This document shows, piece after piece, positions 44,084-59,850 of a stretch of DNA of 64,000 nt. The notes under the pieces are model-generated. The model was not told the DNA's origin, made no database searches, and saw nothing but the letters and a program-made list of their open reading frames with translations. This DNA is from Arthrobacter sp. zg-Y820 (GTDB lineage Bacteria; Actinomycetota; Actinomycetes; Actinomycetales; Micrococcaceae): contig NZ_CP126247.1 of the NCBI RefSeq assembly GCF_030142155.1, positions 372,001 through 436,000 of the forward strand, read 5' to 3'. A program made the position numbers and the translations under genes. Numbering within the stretch: position 1 is the stretch's first letter; every line of letters starts with the position of its first letter.

Positions 44084-45895
44084 ATGAGCCATTATTCCTT
44101 TCCATCCGGCCTGCGGCGTCGGCCGGGGCACGGGCACCGGCTACGCAGGTCACTCTTAGGTACGGCCGCCGCTGCGGCGCTGCTGCTGGCACCGTTCGCG
44201 GCACCCGCGAATGCCCGGGTTACGGATCCGGACCCCACTGAGCCGGCACCGGTGGCCAGCGCAAACGCGGATGTCGTTTTTACCAGTCGAGGCGAAGGTC
44301 AAAGTATTCAGGGTTTCCTGGCCGACGAGCCCACCCCGCCGGATCTCACGCTGCCTTATCCCGAAGGCAACCCCGTGGGAGTCCCTGCTGCCGGCGGATA
44401 CACCGGCGTCCTTAACACTCTGGACGCCGATGGCCGGCTCGGCCGGATGTATTGCATCGACGTCACGATAGGTACCACCCTCGGCGTCGGCTACGTTAAC
44501 GCGCCCTGGGAGGAAGCCGACATAGCCAACCTTGGCTACGTAAATTACATCCTGAACAACTACTATCCTGCGAATCCCGCAGCCCCAGCGGGCTTGTCGG
44601 TAAACCAGCAGGCTGCGGCGGTGCAGGCCGCGATCTGGTACATAACCGACGGATACCTGGTCAATACTACGGAGACGGTCATCAGGCCCGCGGTCGCGGC
44701 GATCGTCGAAGACGCCCGGACCAACGGGCCTCTGCCGGAACCGCCCCCTCCGAACGTCACCGTGACTCCCCCGGCTGCCGCGGCTCCGTTGGGAAGCGTC
44801 GGCGGCCCGTTCACGGTGGCAGCGGAGGGAAGTGCGGCGATTACGGTTTCCGTGCCGACCGGATACACCATGTACTCCGATGCTGCGGGGACCGTCCCTA
44901 TCCCGAACGGAAGCACAGTCCCTACGGGGACCCAGGTCTGGGTGGGTGGCCCGCCGGCATCCACCGACCCGGGAGTCCTCAGGGCACGCGCTGCCGTCAA
45001 CGTCCAGACCGGCAACGTCTACCTCTACGACCAGGCTGATCCACTGTTGGAAAAGCAGCCCATCATCCTCGCCGAGACCACGGTGTTGAATGCCGCCGCC
45101 GAGGCGACGGCGGAGTTCTTTGTACCGGGAGACCTCGTGGTAAACAAAACGTTTGCAGGAGAAGCGATAGGCAGCCAAGGTGCAATCGCGCTTGCTGTCG
45201 ACTGTGGTGCAGCGGGGCTGTTTAGCTTTGAGATCCCCGCGGGAACCACAGCTCCCGTCAGTGAAACGATCGTTGATCTTCCGGTGGGTACGGTGTGCTC
45301 CGTTACCGAACCGGTCACGGGATCCACTACCGAAGTGACGGTGACGCCGACCGTCTCGGACGCGGTGACGATCACCGAGGGGGAGAATGTCCTCACCGTC
45401 GCCAATACGGTGGAATTCAATCCGGGGAGCCTTGTGGTCACCAAGACGATCAGCGGCTCGGGCGCCGGCCTGCAGGACGACGTCGTGCTTCATGTCCAGT
45501 GCGGTGACGGGCTGATTGACGAGACGTTCGTGATCCCCGAGGAGACCACTGCGGATACCTATACCCAGCGGTACGAAGGTATTCCGGCGGGAGTGCTGTG
45601 CCGGGTCTCGGAACCAGCGTCCGGAGCCAACGAGGACGTCACGGTGGAAACCTCAGGCACTGGTGAAGTGGGCATCCTGCCCGGGCAGTCTCAAACCGTC
45701 GAGGTGGTCAACGTGTATGCACCTGTGCCAGTTACCGAGCAACAGCCGGTTGCCGAGCAGCAGCGGCCCACTGAGCAACTGCCGAAGACCGGTGCCGACG
45801 CAGCCACGTACGGCGTCGCTATTGCCGGTGGTGGGGCACTGCTTGCCGGATCATTGTTGGTCCTGGGATCAACGCGTCGGCGCCACAACAGCTAG
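44084..45895 (+). CDS. LPXTG-anchored surface adhesin with a thioester (TQXA-type) domain
   Basis: The 603-residue product starts at ATG 44084 (CAGGAAG upstream). A signal peptide spans about 1-45, with many Arg and ALLLAPFAAPANA. A thioester domain follows: MYCIDVTIGT (Cys124) and QAAAVQAAIWYITDGY (Gln181) are placed to form a Cys-Gln thioester that can bond covalently to host or surface amines. The motif reads VQAA rather than the usual TQxA. A Pro-rich hinge precedes a beta domain (about 230-345). Then come two DUF5979-like repeats (GDLVVNKTFAGEA at 349, GSLVVTKTISGSG at 448). A Gln/Pro stalk, LPKTG at 566-570, a membrane helix and RRRHNS complete a sortase substrate. No sortase gene is in the window. 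The gene stands alone between two rRNA operons. Confidence 0.9.
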   Translation: MSHYSFPSGLRRRPGHGHRLRRSLLGTAAAAALLLAPFAAPANARVTDPDPTEPAPVASANADVVFTSRGEGQSIQGFLADEPTPPDLTLPYPEGNPVGVPAAGGYTGVLNTLDADGRLGRMYCIDVTIGTTLGVGYVNAPWEEADIANLGYVNYILNNYYPANPAAPAGLSVNQQAAAVQAAIWYITDGYLVNTTETVIRPAVAAIVEDARTNGPLPEPPPPNVTVTPPAAAAPLGSVGGPFTVAAEGSAAITVSVPTGYTMYSDAAGTVPIPNGSTVPTGTQVWVGGPPASTDPGVLRARAAVNVQTGNVYLYDQADPLLEKQPIILAETTVLNAAAEATAEFFVPGDLVVNKTFAGEAIGSQGAIALAVDCGAAGLFSFEIPAGTTAPVSETIVDLPVGTVCSVTEPVTGSTTEVTVTPTVSDAVTITEGENVLTVANTVEFNPGSLVVTKTISGSGAGLQDDVVLHVQCGDGLIDETFVIPEETTADTYTQRYEGIPAGVLCRVSEPASGANEDVTVETSGTGEVGILPGQSQTVEVVNVYAPVPVTEQQPVAEQQRPTEQLPKTGADAATYGVAIAGGGALLAGSLLVLGSTRRRHNS

Positions 45896-45919
45896 GGTTT
45901 GATCAGCGGCGCTTTAGTA

Positions 45920-45953
45920 CCGGAGCCGGGCCCCTCAAAGGGTCCGGCTCCGG
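45920..45953 (+). terminator. Hairpin after the adhesin gene
   Basis: A 14-bp stem (45920-45933 with 45940-45953, one G-U pair) has a CTCAAA loop and lies 25 nt after the stop. There is no T-run. Confidence 0.65.
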
Positions 45954-45968
45954 CGCTGCCGGGGCGAT

Positions 45969-45997
45969 TTGCGGGCCCGGCGAAACCTGTGTAGAGT
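45969..45997 (+). promoter_or_regulatory. rRNA operon 2 promoter P1
   Basis: TTGCGG (45969-45974), 17-nt spacer, TAGAGT (45992-45997). It lies in unique sequence, unlike the promoter of operon 1. Confidence 0.6.
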
Positions 45998-46167
45998 CTT
46001 CTAAGTCGCCGCGGCCGGGAGTTGGAAAACTTCACGAGCATGGCGGCCACACCACACCAAAAACATCCTGGTGATCCATCCTGCGCTGAGAAGCCCGGGA
46101 GCGGAAAGCCGGGGATTTGGCGTGGGTTTCTCCGGACAAAATGAAGCAGTCTTCGGAATATCCCGAA

Positions 46168-46196
46168 TTGCTAAAACAGTCCGGATGAAATAGAAT
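46168..46196 (+). promoter_or_regulatory. rRNA operon 2 promoter P2
   Basis: TTGCTA (46168-46173), 17-nt spacer, TAGAAT (46191-46196), in a relatively AT-rich stretch just before repeat copy B. The interval 45998-46261 contains no gene. Confidence 0.6.
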
Positions 46197-46437
46197 AAAG
46201 AAACACTGCAGCGAAGAGAAAAGAAAGACATTCAATTGTTTTTCCGAGTATTTCGGATGCATCTGTTGTTTGAGAACTCAATAGTGTGCCAAGTTTATTG
46301 ATACCAATTATTTTAATTGGTTGAACTGGTTCTTCCGCCCACCCCGTGGGTTGGGAGGACTTTTTTAGCTGGTTTCGAATTTAGTGCAGGACCGTGCAGC
46401 CAATTTTCCTTGGCTCCGGTGCTGTGTCTGTAACACA

Positions 46438-51663
<5,226 letters not shown>

Positions 51664-51947
51664 CACCACACCACAATCTGGGAGAACACGACTTCAAACG
51701 GTTCTCCAAAGTATAAAGGGTTGTGTTGATCATGCTGCTTGCGTCCACTATGTGGTTCCCGGATAACAAACCCGTGAGGTTTGTCACCCGTGGAACCGGC
51801 ACCGCCGTACCCCTTTCAGGGTGTGGTGTGCCGTATAATTACAGTTATAACTTCGCTATTGCAACACGTCGTTTTTGATGGTGTGTTGTGTTGTGACCAT
51901 TGATTTCCCCTCACCCAGGTTTGTATATGGGTGGTGCGGGTGGAAGG

Positions 51948-52067
51948 GTTACGGCGGTCATAGCGTGGGGGAAACGCCCGGTCCCATTCCGAACCCGGAA
52001 GCTAAGACCCACAGCGCCGATGGTACTGCATCCGGGAGGATGTGGGAGAGTAGGTCACCGCCGGACA
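51948..52067 (+). rRNA. rrf: 5S ribosomal RNA (operon 2)
   Basis: Identical to the operon 1 copy. One base differs 23 nt upstream (A51925 against T43700). Confidence 0.95.
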
Positions 52068-52102
52068 ATATTTACGGTTGAAAGACACCGGTTGTTCAGA
52101 GA

Positions 52103-52137
52103 GTAAGGCCCCGCCATTGGCGGGGCCTTACTTGTTT
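52103..52137 (+). terminator. Terminator of rRNA operon 2
   Basis: Same 13-bp stem and TTGTTT tail as operon 1 (stem 52103-52115 with 52119-52131). Confidence 0.88.
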
Positions 52138-52192
52138 AACCAGGGTGTTCCAGGCCCGCCGGCACCCTCCCGGGCCCTGGTTCTCTTTGCGC

Positions 52193-52248
52193 CGAGATGG
52201 CAGAAACTGCACGTCCCGGCCCCGGGAAGAGCACTTACTGCCATCTCG
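52193..52248. repeat. Large imperfect intergenic palindrome
   Basis: Arms 52193-52219 and 52222-52248 (27 nt each) match at 23 of 27 positions. The outer 11 bp (CGAGATGGCAG/CTGCCATCTCG) are perfect. It lies between the rRNA terminator and the SRPBCC gene. It may be a REP-like element or a regulatory hairpin. Confidence 0.6.
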
Positions 52249-52287
52249 CGAGAGATTGAGCACGTTCGCGCTCCGACACGATCCGGC

Positions 52288-52302
52288 TAGGCTGGAACGA
52301 TG
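52288..52302 (+). promoter_or_regulatory. Leaderless-type -10 element of the SRPBCC gene
   Basis: TAGGCT (52288-52293), 6 nt, then ATG 52300. Confidence 0.5.
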
Positions 52303-52785
52303 AACTCCTCCCTCTTTTCCCATGCCGAACAGCCCGAACCTGCCAAGGAGTCGGCTGCTGTGCAGGACATCGTTATTGAGCGCGAGGTGCCCCGTGAGCT
52401 TCACGAAGCATTCAACGGCTTTACGGAATACCTGCACCTCTGGTGGCCGGAGGAGTACACGGAATTCGGGGAAGGCACGCATCCGGAGTTTGAGGCCGCC
52501 TCCCTGACCGAGACGGGGCCGGAGGGGCAAACAGCAGTGTGGGCAGCCGTCAACAGCAGGGTGCAGGATGCCGAGCTCGTTTTGGATTGGGTAGCCGGCC
52601 ACAGCCCGCAGACTCCCACTGAAGTCCGCATCACCTTTACTCCGGTCAGCGACGACGCTACTCGCGTCAGCCTCACGCATTCCGGCCTCGGCGGAGTTGC
52701 TGAAGCCGTGGAAACCCATGGCGGATTCTCCACCGCCTGGCCGCAGATCCTTGACCGCTACGCACGTTTCATGGGCGCCCGGTAG
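52300..52785 (+). CDS. SRPBCC (AHSA1-like) domain protein
   Basis: The 161-residue product has the START/Bet v1-like pattern: IVIEREVPRELHEAFNGFTE, LHLWWPEEYTEFG, then PTEVRITFTPVSDDATRVSL and GGFSTAWPQILDRYARFM. Such proteins form hydrophobic ligand-binding cavities or act as chaperone cofactors. The ligand here is unknown. It stands alone between the second rRNA operon and convergent genes. Confidence 0.83.
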   Translation: MNSSLFSHAEQPEPAKESAAVQDIVIEREVPRELHEAFNGFTEYLHLWWPEEYTEFGEGTHPEFEAASLTETGPEGQTAVWAAVNSRVQDAELVLDWVAGHSPQTPTEVRITFTPVSDDATRVSLTHSGLGGVAEAVETHGGFSTAWPQILDRYARFMGAR

Positions 52786-52840
52786 CATCCTCGCCTGACC
52801 CCAGACCCGCTGCCGGAATCCTCAACCCGGGCAAAGCCAG

Positions 52841-54557
52841 CTAATCGAGCCGCAGCCACACGGTGCGGTTGGGCCGCAGCCGGGTGCCTTCCAAGGCAGA
52901 CGGCGAGCTGGTGGCCAGGACGGGAAGCTCAGGAAGCTGCACCGGAGCGTCGCCCATGTTCATTGCCACCAGGACATTGTTGTTCACGAAGGCCACCAGG
53001 CCCTCGGCGTCGTGCTCCGGCCACCACTCCAGCGATCCATGACCAAGTCCCAGCTCCCGACGCCGGGAAAGGGCCGTGCGGTACATGTTCAGCGACGAGA
53101 ACGGATCCCGCTGCTCAACGTCCCGGGAATAGCGGCCCCAATACGCCGGCTGCGGCAACCAGGAGCTCCCGGTGGAGCTGAAGCCGAAGGAGGGTTCGCT
53201 GACCCTCCACGGCAGCGGGACGCGGCTGCCGTCACGGCCCACCCGCACCCCGGCGGTGCGGTGGTAGGTGGGATCCTGCCGGAACTCATCGGGCATCAGG
53301 GTGTGGTCGGGCAGCCCGAGCTCTTCGCCCTGATAGAGATACACGCCGCCGGGCAGGCCCAGCATCAGCATGGTGGCGGCACGTGCCCGGTCGGCGCCGA
53401 GCAGATAGTCCGGCTGGCTGTCCCGTGGCCCGATGCCGTCCCCGCTGCGCAGCTTGTTGGACTCCAGCCCGAACCGCGACACATGCCGGACGACGTCGTG
53501 GTTGGACAGCACCCACGTGGTCGGAGCATCGACCTTGTCGAAGGCCCGGAGGGAGGACTCGATGATGCCGCGCAGCGCCGCCGGATCCCACGGGTGGTTC
53601 AGGTACGCGAAGTTGAAGGCCTGCTGCATTTCATCGGAGCGGACCCAGTCGGTGATCCGTTCCACCGGATCAACGTTGGCTTCGGCGCAGAGCACGCGGT
53701 CGCCGTCGTACTCGTCCAGGAGCTTCCGCCAGGACCGGAAAATATCGTGGATGCCTGCCTGGCCGAACATGGGAGCCGCCGAGCCAGGAAAACCCTCGGA
53801 CGATGCGCCGTCCGCAGCGCCGCCCCAGTCCGGCAGACCTGACTTCTTGATCAGCGCGTGCGCCACGTCCACCCGGAAGCCCCCCACGCCGCGGTCGAGC
53901 CAGAAGCGCAGAATCCGTTCGAATTCGGTCCGCACTGCCGGATTGTCCCAGTTGAAGTCGGGCTGGGAGGAATCAAAAAGATGCAGGTACCACTGTCCCG
54001 GGGTGCCGTCCGGGTGGGTGGTCCGGGTCCAAGCCGGGCCGCCGAAGTGTGACTGCCAGTTGTTCGGCGGGAGCTCGCCCTGGGGGCCGCGGCCGTCGCG
54101 GAAAATAAACATGTCGCGTTCCGGCGACCCGGGATCTGCCGCCAGTGCCGCCTGGAAGAGGTGATGCTGGTCGGAGCAGTGATTCGGGACCAGATCCACG
54201 ATGACCCGGATTCCATATTCGGCGGCCCGGGCTACCAACGCGTCAAAGTCGTCCAGGGTGCCGAAAATCGGGTCCACAGAACAGTAGTCCGCCACGTCGT
54301 AGCCGGCGTCCTTCTGCGGAGACCCGGTAAAACGGCGACAGCCAGACGGCGTCAATCGCCAGCTCCGCCAGGGCCGGAATCTCTTTGGTAATGCCCGGCA
54401 GGTCACCGACTCCGTCGCCGCGCAGGTCTCGGAACGACCGGGGATAGATCTGGTAAATAACCGAAGACCGCCACCATTCGCGCCCGGGCGGGGGCATATG
54501 GACGGGGATGGTTCTAAGGGCGGATCCCGGTGTGCGGGAAACAGCTGGTGTGGACAT
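52841..54557 (-). pseudogene. GH13 alpha-glucosidase with a single-base frameshift
   Basis: The N-terminus starts at ATG 54557 ([37 protein letters not shown]) in one frame. The rest ([20 protein letters not shown] onward) is in another. The switch falls in the CCC run at 54323-54325, and removing one C restores a continuous [20 protein letters not shown]. Downstream all family motifs are intact: DLVPNHCSDQHHLF, GGFRVDVAHALIKKSGLPD, VLCAEANVDP and TWVLSNHDVVRHVSRFG. The intact product would be about 570 residues, an oligo-1,6-/alpha-glucosidase or related maltose/trehalose-cleaving enzyme. It could be a real mutation, a sequencing error or phase variation. Confidence 0.85.
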
Positions 54558-54756
54558 AGGCCGGTCGCGTCCTCCTGTCTCGGATGATCGTTGCTCATCT
54601 TCGTTAACGAACTGCCGCCGGAGGCTTTTCCCGAACGGTTCGTGACATTGGGCACAATAGTGGGACCAGCTGCGCCCGACCGGCTGCGCGCGCTGAACCG
54701 CGCGCTGAACCGGTGGCGCTAGACCGCTGGGGCCCAATTCCGGGTCATTAGCACTG

Positions 54757-56118
54757 TCATTCCTGGTCGGGCGTGCCGCCGGATTCGAGGATGTTCATGG
54801 TCCGGGTGTCTGCGGTCAGCAGGATTGCCGCCTCGTCCCGGCGGTGCCGGAGCACGGTGTCCATGTACGACTGCACGGCTTCGGCCATGGGAACGTTTCG
54901 GTTTTGCTTTTCCGACATGTACCAGCGGTGCTCGAGCACCTCGTGCACCACTTCGGCCTGTTCCAGCTTGCTGCCCAGCTCGCGCGGCACTGATTTAACG
55001 ATCGGCTCGAACACCTGGGTCACCCAGAGATGCGCACTGAGCTCCTCATCGAGATCCGGATTGTTGTCGGCGCGGTAGGAGTCCATGTCGTTCAGCAGGC
55101 GGCGGGCCTGGTTCTCCTGCGCATCGAGGCCGGTCAGGCCCAGCAGGCGGCGCTGGTGGTGGCCGGCGTCGACCACCTTGGGCTGCAGCTGGACCTGGGT
55201 GCCGTCGGCTGTGCTCTTGATGGTGAGTTCGTCGACGTCGAACCCCAGGTCGTTCAGCCGGCGGATGCGGGCGTTGACGCGCCAGCGTTGGCCGAGTTCG
55301 AAGGATTCCTTTTCCGTCAGCTCAGCCCACAGGTTCCGGTAGCTGTCCATGATCCGTTCGCTGGTGGCCAGCGGATCCACGGTCTCCTCGATCAGGCCGC
55401 CCTCGGCAAGGTCCATCAGCTCACCGGCGATGTTGACCCGGGCAATCTCCAGATCGTACTCGCGCTGGCCCCGGGAAAGCTCCGGATAGAGTTCGCCGGT
55501 TTCCGCGTCCACCAGATAGGCGGCAAAGGCGCCGGCGTCGCGGCGGAACAGGGTGTTCGACAGCGACACATCGCCCCAATAGAACCCCGCCAGGTGCAGG
55601 CGCACCAGCAGCAGGGCCTGGGCATCGATCAGTCGGGTGAGGGTGACCTCGCGCAGGGTCTGCGAAAAGACGGCGCGGTAGGGCAGCGAAAAGCGAAGGT
55701 GTTTGGTCACGAGGACCGGCTGCAGCTCCTCGCCGTGTACGTCATAGCGCCCGGTAATGACGGCCACCGGGGCGACCGAGGGAACGTTGAGCCGGCGCAG
55801 CTTCCTCAGCATGTGGTATTCCTGCCGGGCCACGTGTTCGCTGGTTTCCTTGATCGCGATGAGCGAGTCGCCCATCCGGGCAAAACGGACGACGTGGCGG
55901 GAAATGCCCCGGGGAAGTGCGGCCAAGTTGTCCTTGGGCCAGTCCTCCAGCGGCAGGTGCCAGGGCAGATCCAGCAGGGCCGGGTCCATGGAAGCGGCGG
56001 TAATGTTCAGGGAGCCGAGGGCTGCTTCCGGTGTGGAGGCATGCGGGCGCGGAAGTTTGCCCGGCTGGTTATAGTCAGTTGGCTCGTCGCGCCAGTTTGC
56101 GCCTGCAGGTTCGGTCAT
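54757..56118 (-). CDS. DUF4032 protein with kinase-like domain
   Basis: The 453-residue product starts at ATG 56118 (AAAGGG upstream). Its N-terminal half resembles a lipopolysaccharide-kinase/protein-kinase fold: an invariant-Lys-like [20 protein letters not shown], then [20 protein letters not shown] as catalytic loop (GD..S..N) and [12 protein letters not shown] as the metal-binding Asp region. The C-terminal half is DUF4032, with [20 protein letters not shown] and [20 protein letters not shown]. Substrate is unknown. It is encoded downstream of the sugar-ABC ATPase and next to a GH13 glucosidase, so a sugar or envelope role is possible. Confidence 0.82.
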   Translation of the reverse strand: MTEPAGANWRDEPTDYNQPGKLPRPHASTPEAALGSLNITAASMDPALLDLPWHLPLEDWPKDNLAALPRGISRHVVRFARMGDSLIAIKETSEHVARQEYHMLRKLRRLNVPSVAPVAVITGRYDVHGEELQPVLVTKHLRFSLPYRAVFSQTLREVTLTRLIDAQALLLVRLHLAGFYWGDVSLSNTLFRRDAGAFAAYLVDAETGELYPELSRGQREYDLEIARVNIAGELMDLAEGGLIEETVDPLATSERIMDSYRNLWAELTEKESFELGQRWRVNARIRRLNDLGFDVDELTIKSTADGTQVQLQPKVVDAGHHQRRLLGLTGLDAQENQARRLLNDMDSYRADNNPDLDEELSAHLWVTQVFEPIVKSVPRELGSKLEQAEVVHEVLEHRWYMSEKQNRNVPMAEAVQSYMDTVLRHRRDEAAILLTADTRTMNILESGGTPDQE

Positions 56119-56160
56119 AAGCACGTGCCCTTTATCGAGCTGTTGGAAGTTAAACAGCAG

Positions 56161-56208
56161 TGCGGTGGCCCCATCCACGAGTCTAGTTCAGGTGGAGGGG
56201 CCACCGCA
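56161..56208 (-). terminator. Terminator after the ABC ATPase gene
   Basis: The stem is 12 bp (56161-56172 with 56197-56208) plus 5 bp (56174-56178 with 56192-56196), with a one-base bulge. It begins 16 nt past the stop on the minus strand, before the DUF4032 start. Confidence 0.65.
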
Positions 56209-56223
56209 GGTCAACCGGCGGGA

Positions 56224-57315
<1,092 letters not shown>

Positions 57316-57403
57316 GATGTTTCTCCTTCACGGGCAGGTACGTGCCCGACGATCCGTAGTGAAGTGCTATTAAGTTGCAGACAGGTGGCAGCGGTTGTGG
57401 CCG

Positions 57404-57439
57404 CGGTCACAGGGTCAGTATGCCATACCCCTGTGACCG
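57404..57439 (-). terminator. Terminator after otsA-otsB
   Basis: An 11-bp perfect stem (57404-57414 with 57429-57439) lies 7 nt past the otsB stop on the minus strand. Confidence 0.65.
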
Positions 57440-57445
57440 GCTCGC

Positions 57446-58222
57446 TCAGGCGCCGGAACTCCGGATTTCCAGCAGTGTTTCGAGCACTGCGGTGAACGCA
57501 TGGGGCGAGTCCACCCGGAAGGAAGCGCGCGTGTCTCCGGGACCGATTTTCAGGCCCAGATCGCCGGGCAGCAGCGCCGCGAAGCCGTTTTCGTCGGTGA
57601 CGTCGTCGCCGGCAAAGAGCACCGCCGTCGCGCCGGTCAGGGTCCGCAGCGCACGGATGCCCTCGCCCTTGTTGGTGTGCACAACCGAGGCCTCCAGGAC
57701 CCGCTTGCCGTCGGTCACCTGGACGCCGTCGAGGGCCAGGAGACTGTCGCGGGCGGCGTCGGTGGCGGCCGAGGCGATGTTGTCGGGTGCGCTGCGGGTG
57801 TGCAGCACGACGCCGGCGGGCTTGGCCTCCAGCCACGTGCCGGGATGGGAGTTCACCACCTCTTCCACGGCCTCCCGGGCCCGGCCGAGCAGCTCGGCCT
57901 GGTCCGGAGTCAACAGCAGCGGTTCGGCGTCGGGCCCGGTCCAGGCCTCCGCGCCGTGGCTGCCAATCAGCAGGGTCTCCGGAGCAGGACTGGCGGCCCG
58001 GCGCAGACTGTCCAGCGCCCGGCCGGAGATCATGGCCGTGAAGGTGTGCGGCAGGGCGCCGAGGGCCCGTACCGCCGCGGCCGATCCGGGCAGCGGCCGC
58101 GCGTCGTCGGCGTGTTCCACCAGCGGTGCCAGCACGCCGTCGAAATCCAACGCGACGAGCAGCGTGTCGGTTGCCGCCAGCTGCTGCAGCGCTTCGTAAA
58201 GGCCGTCCGGAAGGTTGCTCAC
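57446..58222 (-). CDS. otsB: Trehalose-6-phosphate phosphatase
   Basis: This 258-residue HAD-superfamily enzyme dephosphorylates trehalose-6-P. It has the nucleophile DxD in LLVALDFDGVLAPLVEHADD, AMISGRALDSL, IGSHGAEAWTGPD and the metal-binding LFAGDDVTDENGFAAL. GTG 58222 overlaps the otsA stop by 4 nt, giving a coupled otsA-otsB operon. Confidence 0.95.
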   Translation of the reverse strand: MSNLPDGLYEALQQLAATDTLLVALDFDGVLAPLVEHADDARPLPGSAAAVRALGALPHTFTAMISGRALDSLRRAASPAPETLLIGSHGAEAWTGPDAEPLLLTPDQAELLGRAREAVEEVVNSHPGTWLEAKPAGVVLHTRSAPDNIASAATDAARDSLLALDGVQVTDGKRVLEASVVHTNKGEGIRALRTLTGATAVLFAGDDVTDENGFAALLPGDLGLKIGPGDTRASFRVDSPHAFTAVLETLLEIRSSGA

Positions 58223-59682
58223 TGTGCGTTCTCCACTTCTCCCTGCTGCAGGGCGTTGAGGAAGTTCTTGGACCAGCGCTCGACGTCGTTCTGCAGGACC
58301 TGCCGGCGCATCAGGCGCATCCGGCGCTGGGCCTCGCGGTCGGGCATCTCGATGGCCTCGAGGAAGGAGGCCTTCAGCCCGTCGATGTCGTGCGGGTTCA
58401 CCAGGACCGCTTGGCGCAGCTGGTCGGCGGCGCCGGCAAACTCGCTGAGCACCAGTGCGCCGGTGTTGTTGATCCGGGCGGCGACGTATTCCTTGGCCAC
58501 CAGGTTCATGCCGTCGCGCAGTGCGGTGACCAGCATGACGTCGGCGGCCAGGTAGAGCGCCACCATTTCCTCCACCGGGTAGCTGTGGTGCAGGTAGCGG
58601 ATGGCGGTGCTGCCCATGGTGTCGTAGGTGCCGTTGATCCGGCCCACGGTGCCCTCCACCTCTTCGCGCAGCAGCCGGTACTGCTCCACGCGCTCGCGGC
58701 TGGGGCTGGCCACCTGGATCAGCGATGCGTCTTCGACGGTGAGCCTGCCGTCTTCGAGGAGTTCGCCGTAGGCCTTGAGCCGGTGGCTGATGCCCTTGGT
58801 GTAGTCCAGGCGGTCCACGCCCAGCAGCACCGTTTTGGGGTCGCCCAGTTCCCGGCGGATCTGCTTGGAACGCTCAATGACGTCCTCCCGCTTGGCCAGT
58901 TCGGTGATCTGGTCCACGTCGATGGAGATGGGGAAGGACTCGGCGCGGGAGACGTACGAGATGCCGTCCTCGGTTTTCACGTGGACCTGCTGCTGGCGGA
59001 CGGTGTGTCCGGCAAAGCGGCGGACGCAGCGCAGGAAGTTGCTGGTGTCGGAGGGGCGCTGGAACCCGATCAGGTCCGCTCCGAGCAGCCCTTCAATAAT
59101 GTTGCGGCGCCACGGCAGCTGCGCGAAGATCTCCAGCGGCGGGAAGGGAATGTGGTTGAAGAAACCGATCTTCAGGTCGGGCCGGTCCTTGCGCAGCATC
59201 TGCGGGACCAGCTGCAGCTGGTAATCCTGAACCCACACGGTGGCGCCCTGCGCGGCCATAGTCGCGGCGGCGTCGGCGAAGCGGCGGTTCACGGTCTGGT
59301 AGGAATCCCACCAGGTACGGTGGAACTCCGGCGGTGCAATGACGTCGTGATAGAGCGGCCAGAGGGTGGCGTTGGAGAAGCCCTCGTAGTACAGCTCGAC
59401 TTCGGAAGCGCTCAGCGGCACCGGCAGCAGGTGCATGTTGTCGTGGTCGAACTCGTCGAGTTCCTCGTCGGGAGCTCCGTGCCATCCCACCCAGGCGCCG
59501 TCGGCCTTGGCCATGACCGGAGCCAGCGCGGTAACCAGTCCGCCGGGGGACCGGCGCCAGCTTTCGCCGTCGTCGGTTGTCACTCGGTCCACCGGAAGGC
59601 GGTTGGACACTACGATGAAATCGAAATCGCCATACCCATCCGTGGCATTTTTTTCTGCGGGATCAGCGGCAGCAGCGTTCAC
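58219..59682 (-). CDS. otsA: Trehalose-6-phosphate synthase
   Basis: This roughly 487-residue GT20 enzyme joins UDP-glucose and glucose-6-P. It has FDFIVVSNRLPVDRV, RRSPGGLVTALAPV, AWVGWHGAP, VWVQDYQLQLVPQML, FFNHIPFPPLEIFAQLPWR, VDRLDYTKGISHRL and GMNLVAKEYVA. Two starts are possible, GTG 59691 and GTG 59682. The second is preferred because AAGGGG at 59697-59692 then has 9-nt spacing. A TAGAGT hexamer upstream (about 59718-59723, minus strand) could be the -10. Confidence 0.94.
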   Translation of the reverse strand: MNAAAADPAEKNATDGYGDFDFIVVSNRLPVDRVTTDDGESWRRSPGGLVTALAPVMAKADGAWVGWHGAPDEELDEFDHDNMHLLPVPLSASEVELYYEGFSNATLWPLYHDVIAPPEFHRTWWDSYQTVNRRFADAAATMAAQGATVWVQDYQLQLVPQMLRKDRPDLKIGFFNHIPFPPLEIFAQLPWRRNIIEGLLGADLIGFQRPSDTSNFLRCVRRFAGHTVRQQQVHVKTEDGISYVSRAESFPISIDVDQITELAKREDVIERSKQIRRELGDPKTVLLGVDRLDYTKGISHRLKAYGELLEDGRLTVEDASLIQVASPSRERVEQYRLLREEVEGTVGRINGTYDTMGSTAIRYLHHSYPVEEMVALYLAADVMLVTALRDGMNLVAKEYVAARINNTGALVLSEFAGAADQLRQAVLVNPHDIDGLKASFLEAIEMPDREAQRRMRLMRRQVLQNDVERWSKNFLNALQQGEVENAQ

Positions 59683-59850
59683 GATATGCACCCCTTGGTT
59701 AGCTTTTGTATTTATGCCACTCTATCCAAGGCCTGAAACTTTGTGTCCGCGGCGCCCGTTGGAAGTAAGGGCTGCATGAATCGTTGGCCTAAACTGGTGC
59801 CTGCCGGCCGCGTGCCCAAACGGGCAGGCGTGAGAGAGACATGAGGAACT

